DNA from: Scatosoma sp045614565
GTDB lineage: Bacteria; Bacillota; Clostridia; Christensenellales; Borkfalkiaceae
Assembly (NCBI GenBank): GCA_045614565.1
Contig: JAZLDG010000066.1
Coordinates: forward strand, 1 to 64,000
Direction: 5' to 3'
DNA length: 64,000 nt
The notes below the pieces were generated by a model, which saw nothing but the letters and a program-made list of their open reading frames with translations, was not told the origin of the DNA and searched no databases. Both the position numbers and the translations under genes were made by a program. Each line of letters begins with the position of its first letter. Within the stretch, counting starts at the first letter, position 1. This document shows, in pieces, positions 7,572 through 13,372 of the stretch.

Positions 7572-9524
7572 TTAACCGACGTTCTTTACGTTGACGATGG
7601 AAATCTCGTCACCCGTGTTCGCGTCGATAAAGATGAAATACCGTTCGTCTTGATACGAGCAAAGGAATTCGTACGCCGCTCTTTCGCCACGCGCCGTTTG
7701 CACCACCGCAAGGCGGGAAGCGTCTACCGCTACGCCCTTATGCAATTTGGCTTGGGCATTTGCAAGCGTTAAAGAAATGCTCGGTTCCGTTCTCTTTTCG
7801 TGGTTTTTTAAGAATTTAGAAGCGTCCATACCCGTCACCACGCCACGCGCGCGACATACCTTTATGCGTACCATATCGGGATAGAACACTACGCCGTCTA
7901 CTTGGTAAGCGTAACTGAAATCCACGTCCGTACCGTTTTCGCGTACGCGTACCACTTCCATATCTTCATACCCTAATTTTCCAAGGAACTTTTCAGCAAT
8001 CATTTTCGCGTTGTCCATATCGAACGTTTCGCCTTCGCAAGGCTCGAAATAGTCGAAGCGGATCAATTCACCGTTCTTATAATCGACTTCGGCGAACAAA
8101 AGCGTTCCGTTGTCGTCGTAGCCTTGTACGTTATACGCCTTATAACCGCGGGTTACCGTTTCGCCGATACATTGAAATTCGTCAATCTTATAATCGGCAA
8201 AGTAGCGTTTGCAAATCTCTTCCGCTTTCGCAGGGTCAAGCGCGGGCGAGCCGTTTTCTTCGGAAGCGTCAGGCATACCATTTAATTCCATACCTGCCCC
8301 CTTCATTTTGGGTTTTAAGATCTCCAAAGCCGCGCGATTTTCTTCCAAAGTCAGCTTTTCAAGACCTTCCAAAGTGGACGCGAGCGCGCCTGCGCCTTTC
8401 TTGATATAATCGGTGATATCCATATCCGTCATTTGCGAAACGTATTCGTTCAGCTTCATACGGATTTCGTGGTTAGTTTTATACAAACTTTCCAAGGTCT
8501 TTTGGTCTTGTTCGGAAAGGCTTTCGCCACGACGGAGCTTGCCCAACATTCTTTCGCATTCCGCGCCTACGCGGTTGATAAAGCGGGTGATGTTTTCATC
8601 AGCTTCCATCGCAATGGGCATTTTTTCAAGGTCAAGCTCGGCAAGTCTTGCCTGCACGAGCAAATCGGTCAAAATACGACCTTGTTGTACGGGCGAAGCG
8701 GACACGCGAGCGCGGTCTAAATCGTCGTCTACGTGTTCCATAATACCGACAAACTCGTACGTGGTACTCTTGTGCCCCATCATCACCGCGTCCTTGGTAT
8801 TTTTCATATCGATTGCCCCGATCGTCACCGCCGTCGTCAAACCGAGCGTAACCGCGCCGAGCGCAACGACTGCCGCGAGCCAACCGCCGTAGCTTCTCTT
8901 TTCCCGTTTTTCGCCGCGATTTTCGCTACGCTTCGCTCTTGCCTTGGACTTTGCCTGCGAACGGTTTGCTTTTGCGTGTGCGCGTTCGCGGATTTTCGCT
9001 TCGCGTTCGGCTTTGCGCTGTTCAATTATTTTTTTGCGTTCCGCGGCGTGTTTTTCCGCTTTTGCCTTGCGTTCCGCAGCGCGTTTTTCAAGCTTCGCCA
9101 CTTCTTCGGCAATCATTTTTTCACGCGCAGCTTTGCGTTCCGCCTTGCGTTTTTGCGCTTCGGCTCTGCGTTCTTCCGCCGTCATTTTCGCGCGTCTTGC
9201 GCGTTCTTCCGCTTTGGCTTTTCTTACCTTGGCTTTTTCGTCCGCACGGCGCGCCTTTTCTTCTTGCTTTTTCAACGCCGCCGCTACCCGCGCTTTCGCC
9301 GCTTCGCTTTCTTTTTCGGCTTTGCCGTTGGTGCTTTGCGCGTTCATTTTCTTCACGTCAATCTTTTCTTCCGTTGCTTGTCCGCGCTTGCCGTTTTCTT
9401 TGCGAACGGTCTTTTTTTCAACTGCTTTCCCGTCTTGCGTTTTTACGCTTTTTTCGATCGCTTCTACCTTTTCCGCGCCCGAAGAAACGTTTTTCGCAAC
9501 GTTCGTTTCTTTCTTTTCTTTCAT
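7572..9524 (-). CDS. ypeB: Germination protein YpeB with long charged N-terminal extension
   Basis: YpeB partners the cortex-lytic enzyme SleB in the spore and is needed to keep it stable. The C-terminal ~400 residues look like YpeB: one membrane segment (residues ~213-237, WLAAVVALGAVTLGLTTAV), a helical region, and C-terminal PepSY-like domains. Before the membrane segment lie about 212 residues extremely rich in Lys, Arg, Glu and Ala, predicted to be a long helix or coiled coil on the cytoplasmic side. Typical YpeB is about 450 residues and starts close to its membrane helix; this one is 650. The ATG at 9524 has AAGGAG seven bases upstream. It follows sleB by 30 bases, the usual operon order. 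Confidence 0.85.
   Translation of the reverse strand: MKEKKETNVAKNVSSGAEKVEAIEKSVKTQDGKAVEKKTVRKENGKRGQATEEKIDVKKMNAQSTNGKAEKESEAAKARVAAALKKQEEKARRADEKAKVRKAKAEERARRAKMTAEERRAEAQKRKAERKAAREKMIAEEVAKLEKRAAERKAKAEKHAAERKKIIEQRKAEREAKIRERAHAKANRSQAKSKARAKRSENRGEKREKRSYGGWLAAVVALGAVTLGLTTAVTIGAIDMKNTKDAVMMGHKSTTYEFVGIMEHVDDDLDRARVSASPVQQGRILTDLLVQARLAELDLEKMPIAMEADENITRFINRVGAECERMLGKLRRGESLSEQDQKTLESLYKTNHEIRMKLNEYVSQMTDMDITDYIKKGAGALASTLEGLEKLTLEENRAALEILKPKMKGAGMELNGMPDASEENGSPALDPAKAEEICKRYFADYKIDEFQCIGETVTRGYKAYNVQGYDDNGTLLFAEVDYKNGELIRFDYFEPCEGETFDMDNAKMIAEKFLGKLGYEDMEVVRVRENGTDVDFSYAYQVDGVVFYPDMVRIKVCRARGVVTGMDASKFLKNHEKRTEPSISLTLANAQAKLHKGVAVDASRLAVVQTARGERAAYEFLCSYQDERYFIFIDANTGDEISIVNVKNVG
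8293..8301 (-). repeat. GGGGGCAGG motif, copy 2
   Basis: Minus-strand core GGGGGCAGG extended to GGTATGG. Inside ypeB on the coding strand, read in the Lys-Gly-Ala-Gly-Met frame. Confidence 0.6.
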
Positions 9525-9554
9525 ATTCTCACTCCTTATCATTTACCCAAATCA

Positions 9555-10307
9555 TTAGATCGCGAAAACGTGTTTGCCGATTACCGTCACCGTTTGCCGA
9601 TCAAAAATCCACGCGCTCGTTGCAACGGCGGGATTGTAATAATACAACGCGCCACCCGTGGGATCCCAACCGTTGATCGCGTCTTTCGCCGCGCGCATCG
9701 CCGTTTCGTTGGGCGTGAGATTGATTTGCCCGTCCGATACCGCCGTAAACGCGTGCTTTTGATACACTACGCCCGAAATGGTGTTGGGGAATTGCGAGCT
9801 TCTGATACGGTTCATAATTACTGCGCCGATCGCGACCTGTCCCGTATATGGCTCGCCACGGCCTTCCGCGTAAATCGTCCGCGCAAGCAAATATACGTCC
9901 GAGCTCGAAAATCCGTTCGCGCCGCTTGACTGCGAATTAGAATTTCCACCCGCCAAAATATTATAAGAATTCGTCATTCCCAACGCCTTATACGTCGATT
10001 TTCCAACGACGCCGTCCGCTTTCAAACCGTTCTTTTTCTGGAAAGCGATAACCGCCGCTTTCGTGCCCGCGCCAAACGTTCCGTCCACGCTTCCGTTATA
10101 ATATCCCCATAATTTCAAACGGCGTTGTACTTCCTTAACTTCACTGCCTTTCGAGCCTTGTTTGAGTACCGCAGTTTCCACGATTTGGGCTTCCGTTGCC
10201 GTAGCCTGATCGCCGTGCGCCTTGGCTTTTATAAGCATTGCCGCAGGCGCGCAAAGCGTAAACGCAATCAACGCGGCTGCAACGCCTTTCTTGATAGACT
10301 TTTTCAT
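9555..10307 (-). CDS. sleB: Spore cortex-lytic enzyme SleB
   Basis: SleB is a lytic transglycosylase that degrades spore cortex peptidoglycan during germination. The 250-residue protein has a Sec signal peptide (residues 1 to ~30), then a peptidoglycan-binding type 1 domain (LKQGSKGSEVKEVQRRLKL through GKSTYKALG). The C-terminal hydrolase_2 domain starts at DVYLLARTIYAEGRGEPY; its Glu residues in IYAEGRGE fit the catalytic region. The ATG at 10307 follows AGGAGGG at a good distance. It lies 25 bases after spoIIR and directly ahead of ypeB, the classical sleB-ypeB pairing. Confidence 0.96.
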   Translation of the reverse strand: MKKSIKKGVAAALIAFTLCAPAAMLIKAKAHGDQATATEAQIVETAVLKQGSKGSEVKEVQRRLKLWGYYNGSVDGTFGAGTKAAVIAFQKKNGLKADGVVGKSTYKALGMTNSYNILAGGNSNSQSSGANGFSSSDVYLLARTIYAEGRGEPYTGQVAIGAVIMNRIRSSQFPNTISGVVYQKHAFTAVSDGQINLTPNETAMRAAKDAINGWDPTGGALYYYNPAVATSAWIFDRQTVTVIGKHVFAI

Positions 10308-10332
10308 AATTTTCCCTCCTGTATGTAGCCAT

Positions 10333-10875
10333 TCAACGCATACCTGCCCCTTTCCAACGCTCGATAATCTCCAAAATCTTGCTTTTATAAACGACGTTTT
10401 CTCCCGCCGTAAAACAAAGGGGCGGGTAAACTACGCACCACCAGTTATCCCCTGCGCCTTCGCCAAGTTCGACGATAAGCGCGGTATACGCGCCCGCCGG
10501 CAAGGTGTATTCCCCGTAAACGCGGGTGGGGAAGCTTTCTCTTTTAATTTGTACGCGCGCTCCGTAGTCAAAGCCGTTACGGCGCAAAACGCGTTCGGCG
10601 ACCTTTTTTACGCTTTCGATATTCGCTTTTACGCCCGCTTCCGCTTCCGCTTTCGTTTGATAGCTTGCGACAAGGGGAGTAAGATATTCCACGATTTCGT
10701 CGCGGACGAGATATTTCACCGCTTGCGCTTGCATTTCGTTAGAATCCGCGCGAATATGAATACGGAAATACCCCGTCGTGTCCACACCGTCCGTCGGCAC
10801 GCAAACGCCTGAAAATCCCACCGCCGTCAAACTTATTATGAATAACGTTAAAAAAATTATGCAAATCTTTTTCAT
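10333..10875 (-). CDS. spoIIR: Stage II sporulation protein R
   Basis: SpoIIR is secreted from the forespore and triggers SpoIIGA-dependent activation of sigma-E in the mother cell. The 180-residue product starts with a hydrophobic export segment (KKICIIFLTLFIISLTAVGF), followed by the family signature FRIHIRADSNEMQAQAVK and LVRDEIVEYL. The middle carries YGARVQIKRESFPTRVYGEYTLPAG and the C-terminal part has WWCVVYPPLCF, all typical. I chose ATG 10875 (GGGAG about ten bases upstream) over an earlier in-frame start at 10902 without a ribosome-binding site. The last codons overlap a copy of the GGGGCAGGTATGCG motif. It heads the spoIIR-sleB-ypeB group. Confidence 0.93.
   Translation of the reverse strand: MKKICIIFLTLFIISLTAVGFSGVCVPTDGVDTTGYFRIHIRADSNEMQAQAVKYLVRDEIVEYLTPLVASYQTKAEAEAGVKANIESVKKVAERVLRRNGFDYGARVQIKRESFPTRVYGEYTLPAGAYTALIVELGEGAGDNWWCVVYPPLCFTAGENVVYKSKILEIIERWKGAGMR
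10343..10350 (-). repeat. GGGGCAGG motif, copy 3 (one G short)
   Basis: Minus-strand GGGGCAGG extended to GGTATGCGTT, in the last codons of spoIIR (Lys-Gly-Ala-Gly-Met-Arg-stop). Confidence 0.5.
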
Positions 10876-10935
10876 AAAAAAATAACTCCCGTGAAGATAC
10901 ACGAAAGTTATTGACAGTATTTTATGAATTTATAC

Positions 10936-11433
10936 TTATTTTGCCCACTTGTGATGATGTAATTCCCCTTCTTCCAAAAGATCAGGATAATCGCTTTGGC
11001 GTAAAGCTTCGTACAAAGCGATGGCGACCGAGTTGCCAAGATTGAGCGAGCGTGCCGCTTCGCGCATCGGGATTCGCAAACACGTTTCTTCGTTTTGCAT
11101 CAGCAGTTCTTCGGGCAAGCCCTTGGTTTCTTTGCCGAACACTAAAAAGTCGCCGTCTTGGAATTGCACGTCACTGTGACGGTGTCTGCCCTTGGTCGTA
11201 AAATAGAAAAATCTACCTTGCGGATATTTGGCAAGCAGCTCGTCAAAACTGTCATAATAATAGATTTCGACCAAATTCCAGTAATCCAGTCCTGCGCGTT
11301 TGAGATATTTGTCCGTAACTTCAAATCCGAGCGGGCGTACCATATGCAATTTTGTACCCGTCGCCGCGCAAGTCCTTGCGATATTGCCCGCATTTTGCGG
11401 GATTTCCGGCTCAACCAAAACGATATTAAACAT
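10936..11433 (-). CDS. trmL: tRNA (cytidine(34)-2'-O)-methyltransferase TrmL
   Basis: A SPOUT-family (trefoil-knot) SAM-dependent enzyme that methylates the wobble base of tRNA-Leu. At 165 residues it is the usual single-domain size. Signatures in order: NIVLVEPEIPQNAGNIARTCAATG at the N-terminus, FLVFGKETKGLP in the knot, and RIPMREAARSLNLGNSVAIALYEALRQ at the C-terminal SAM pocket. I chose ATG 11433, just after AAGGAAGG, over an upstream in-frame codon. A promoter TTGACG-17-TCTAAT lies about 40-65 bases upstream, and its -10 overlaps the 23-bp element shared with yifB. Confidence 0.95.
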   Translation of the reverse strand: MFNIVLVEPEIPQNAGNIARTCAATGTKLHMVRPLGFEVTDKYLKRAGLDYWNLVEIYYYDSFDELLAKYPQGRFFYFTTKGRHRHSDVQFQDGDFLVFGKETKGLPEELLMQNEETCLRIPMREAARSLNLGNSVAIALYEALRQSDYPDLLEEGELHHHKWAK

Positions 11434-11453
11434 AATTTCCTTCCTTTTAGGCA

Positions 11454-11476
11454 TATCACAATAAGCGGTTGATTAG
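11454..11476. repeat. 23-bp element shared with the yifB upstream region
   Basis: Matches 6755-6777 at 21 of 23 positions. Here it covers most of the trmL -10 region and the predicted transcription start, a position that would suit an operator. Confidence 0.5.
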
Positions 11477-11500
11477 AAAAATTTTTATTTTTTTCGTCAA
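11472..11500 (-). promoter_or_regulatory. Predicted promoter of trmL
   Basis: Minus-strand -35 TTGACG (11495-11500) and -10 TCTAAT (11472-11477) with a 17-base A/T spacer. Confidence 0.6.
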
Positions 11501-11577
11501 AAATCGACCGAATAGTGTAATATTGCCTATATATAATATTGTACTAAAAAAATGGGTTTTTCGCAAGTGATTTGGTA

Positions 11578-11605
11578 TTGTTTTACAATAAAAAGCAGGT
11601 ATAGA
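11578..11605 (+). promoter_or_regulatory. Possible promoter of the rubrerythrin cluster
   Basis: -35 TTGTTT (11578-11583) and -10 TATAGA (11600-11605) with a 16-base spacer. Weak match; other A/T-rich candidates lie nearby. A small hairpin GAAAGC-AAAG-GCTTTC (11635-11650) follows in the leader just before the ribosome-binding site. Confidence 0.35.
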
Positions 11606-11666
11606 CGCGGAAAAGCTTTACCATACTGACCATAGAAAGCAAAGGCTTTCAAAAGGACGGTTTATT

Positions 11667-12263
11667 ATGCAATTTGATCAAACGGAAACTTATAAAAACC
11701 TTGCCCGTAGTTTTGCGGGTGAATGTCAAGCGGGTATGCGCTATCAAATGATTGCAAAGCTCGCAATGCAAGAGAAGATGAAAACGCTTGCGGACGCGAT
11801 CCGCACGATCGCCAAAAACGAAACGGTACACGCTACGCAGTTTTTCAACAAAATCATTGAAAAAACGGGTAGCCGTGAAAACATCGAATTTGATGCGGGC
11901 TATCCCTTTCACACGGGTACGCTTGCAGAAGCTTTGAAATTCGCTTCGTCAGACGAGAAAAACGAATCGGAAGATATTTATCCTGCTTTCGCCGTTACGG
12001 CGCAAAGAGAAGGATTTGAAGATATCGCCGCGTTGTATCGTATGATTGCAGAAGTCGAACGCCAACACAAAATCGTGTTTCAGTATCTTTGCGACGGCGT
12101 GAAAAACGGAACGCTGTACAAGAGTGAAAGCCCTATCCTTTGGATATGTAGCGAATGTGGGCATATGCAAGTAGCAAATCAGGCTTGGAACATTTGTCCG
12201 CTTTGTAAAGCGGAGCAAGGTTACGTGGATTTACACCTTCCTTTTGAAGGTGTCCGAGAATAA
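11667..12263 (+). CDS. rbr: Rubrerythrin
   Basis: A non-haem diiron peroxidase that removes hydrogen peroxide in anaerobes. The 198-residue protein has the N-terminal four-helix ferritin-like domain with the Glu and ExxH ligands (residues ~19-150: GECQAGMRYQMIAK, KNETVHATQF, EGFEDIAALYRMIAEVERQHK). The C-terminal rubredoxin-like domain holds a single Fe site made by CSECGH and CPLCKAEQ. Its ATG follows AAGGACGG. It is the first gene of a short plus-strand transcript that also carries two tiny ORFs and ends at the terminator near 12640. An oxidative-stress role is family knowledge; no Per-box is evident. Confidence 0.96.
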   Translation: MQFDQTETYKNLARSFAGECQAGMRYQMIAKLAMQEKMKTLADAIRTIAKNETVHATQFFNKIIEKTGSRENIEFDAGYPFHTGTLAEALKFASSDEKNESEDIYPAFAVTAQREGFEDIAALYRMIAEVERQHKIVFQYLCDGVKNGTLYKSESPILWICSECGHMQVANQAWNICPLCKAEQGYVDLHLPFEGVRE

Positions 12264-12337
12264 GCCTTAATAAACCTTTGGCGATAGAGCCATACAATAA
12301 AAGCCTTTGCTTTCGTTTTTATTAAGGAGTGAATAGT

Positions 12338-12475
12338 ATGAAAAACAACAACCAAAACAATCAAAACAACCAAAAAGCAAAAAATTGTGGCAGCAAGAAT
12401 TGCGGCAGCAAAAACTGCGGTAACAACAAAAATTCGAGCAACCATAGCTACGAACACGGCGGCAACAATGACTAA
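12338..12475 (+). CDS. Small Asn- and Cys-rich repeat peptide
   Basis: A 45-residue ORF not matched to a family I can name. It starts with an Asn/Gln-rich run (KNNNQNNQNNQ) and continues with three near-perfect copies of a five-residue unit, KNCGS-KNCGS-KNCG, then a Ser/His/Gly/Asn-rich tail. The ATG has AAGGAG eight bases upstream, and the stop overlaps the next start (ATGACTAA). It lies 74 bases after rubrerythrin on the same strand. The evenly spaced Cys residues could bind metal or form disulfides. Short Asn/Cys peptides occur in Clostridia, but I know of no defined function. Coding status is inferred from the ribosome-binding site, coupling and repeat regularity. Confidence 0.6.
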   Translation: MKNNNQNNQNNQKAKNCGSKNCGSKNCGNNKNSSNHSYEHGGNND

Positions 12476-12620
12476 AAAAAGCGGTAGCCGCATACCTGCC
12501 CCCACTAAACGCGCCTTGGAGCTGTTTCCAAAGCCGTCGGATACGGATATAAACGGGAGCTATACGGGTAGACCGAAAAACAAAAAAGAAGTCCCCGTGC
12601 AGGACGCGGACGACTTATAA
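12468..12620 (+). CDS. Conserved-looking 50-residue protein ending PVQDADDL
   Basis: A 50-residue ORF whose ATG overlaps the stop of the preceding peptide (ATGACTAA), so it is probably translated by coupling. It contains KRALELFPKPSDTDINGSYTG and ends EVPVQDADDL. The combination of GSYTG with a C-terminal PVQDADDL is one I recall from small uncharacterised Firmicutes proteins, but I cannot confirm this here. There are no Cys residues and no membrane segment. It closes the rubrerythrin transcript just before a strong terminator. A minus-strand copy of the GGGGGCAGG motif underlies its RIPAP codons. Confidence 0.65.
   Translation: MTKKSGSRIPAPTKRALELFPKPSDTDINGSYTGRPKNKKEVPVQDADDL
12495..12503 (-). 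repeat. GGGGGCAGG motif, copy 4
   Basis: Minus-strand core extended to GGTATGCGG. Here the motif is on the template strand of a plus-strand gene, so it keeps the minus orientation even though the gene direction is reversed. Confidence 0.6.
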
Positions 12621-12621
12621 G

Positions 12622-12649
12622 AAAAAGCAACCCTTTGGGGTTGCTTTTT
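12622..12649. terminator. Bidirectional intrinsic terminator
   Basis: AAAAAGCAACCC and GGGTTGCTTTTT pair perfectly around TTTG. It serves both the plus-strand rubrerythrin cluster and the convergent acidic-protein gene. Confidence 0.9.
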
Positions 12650-12665
12650 TCTCGTTATTCAAATC

Positions 12666-13205
12666 TTAAAAATCGTCGTCTTTTCTTTTACGCTTTTTCG
12701 CGCCGCTCTTGGGGGTAGGCGAAACGTCATCGTCGAAGTCGTCGTCATCATCGTCGTCATCGTCGTCATCATCGTCGTCCATATCGTAGTAATCGTCTGC
12801 GGAAACGTATTCAAAGTCGTCTTCTTCGCTTTCCGTTTCTTCTTCCTCTTCTTCCTCTTCTTCTTCGTCAAATTCGGAATCGGGAATACCCAAGTCAAGG
12901 TCTTCGTCATCGTCGTCGAGATAGCTTCTCCACGACGCGTCTTCCTTATCTTCGTCTTCTTCTAATTCTTCGTCTTCGTATTGCGCTTTCTTCTTGCATT
13001 CTTCGCACATCTTTTCGCCGAACGCCATATAGTTTTCACCGCAAACAGGACAAAGCTCCGTTTCTTCTACCGCTTCTTCCGCTTCAAAATCGTCCGAAAA
13101 GGTCTTTTCCCCGCTCAATTCCTTAACGCATACTTCGCAATATTCCCGCTCATCCGCGTCAATGAAATTCAATTCGCATCTGGGGCATATTATATATCTT
13201 GCCAT
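12666..13205 (-). CDS. Acidic protein with N-terminal zinc-ribbon motifs
   Basis: A 179-residue protein I do not recognise by name. The N-terminal ~80 residues have two CxxC pairs (CPRCELNF...CEVCV) followed by CPVCGENYMAFGEKMCEEC, likely zinc sites. The rest is almost entirely Asp and Glu, including runs of 9 Glu and about 14 Asp, ending in a short basic tail (KSGAKKRKRKDDDF). No membrane segment or signal peptide is visible, so it is probably cytoplasmic. Such acidic tails can mimic nucleic acid or bind basic proteins, but that is inference. The ATG follows AAGGGAGAAA, and a good promoter lies at 13260-13288. Confidence 0.75.
   Translation of the reverse strand: MARYIICPRCELNFIDADEREYCEVCVKELSGEKTFSDDFEAEEAVEETELCPVCGENYMAFGEKMCEECKKKAQYEDEELEEDEDKEDASWRSYLDDDDEDLDLGIPDSEFDEEEEEEEEEETESEEDDFEYVSADDYYDMDDDDDDDDDDDDDDFDDDVSPTPKSGAKKRKRKDDDF
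12728..12780. repeat. Asp-codon microsatellite
   Basis: Near-perfect tandem trinucleotides (GAC/GAT on the coding strand) encode the poly-Asp run. Slippage here could change the tail length without shifting frame. Confidence 0.7.
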
Positions 13206-13259
13206 AAAATTTCTCCCTTGTTTTGCGGCTTTTGCCGTCTACCATATTGATTTTGCTAT

Positions 13260-13288
13260 ATTATATTAAGAATTATGAATTTTGTAAA
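13260..13288 (-). promoter_or_regulatory. Predicted promoter of the acidic zinc-ribbon gene
   Basis: Minus-strand -35 TTTACA (13283-13288) and -10 TATAAT (13260-13265), 17-base spacer. Confidence 0.7.
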
Positions 13289-13337
13289 CCGTTTTTATAG
13301 CATTTTTTAATATTTTTTTGAATTTTTTTGAAAAATG

Positions 13338-13366
13338 AAAGGCCGCGCCAAATGCGCGCGACCTTT
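13338..13366 (-). terminator. Terminator of the 788-residue lipoprotein gene
   Basis: On the minus strand AAAGGTCGCGC pairs with GCGCGGCCTTT (one U-G wobble) around a 7-base loop, seven bases past the stop codon. Confidence 0.75.
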
Positions 13367-13372
13367 TCGCCT

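Noticed and set aside
8733..9929. Plus-strand frames opposite ypeB that look like Arg/Phe-rich membrane proteins
   Set aside because: They are the mirror of Lys/Arg/Glu/Ala codons in the YpeB extension; the hydrophobicity is an artefact.
12720..12790. CRISPR-like tandem repeats
   Set aside because: The repeat unit is a trinucleotide inside a coding frame for poly-Asp, with no spacers.
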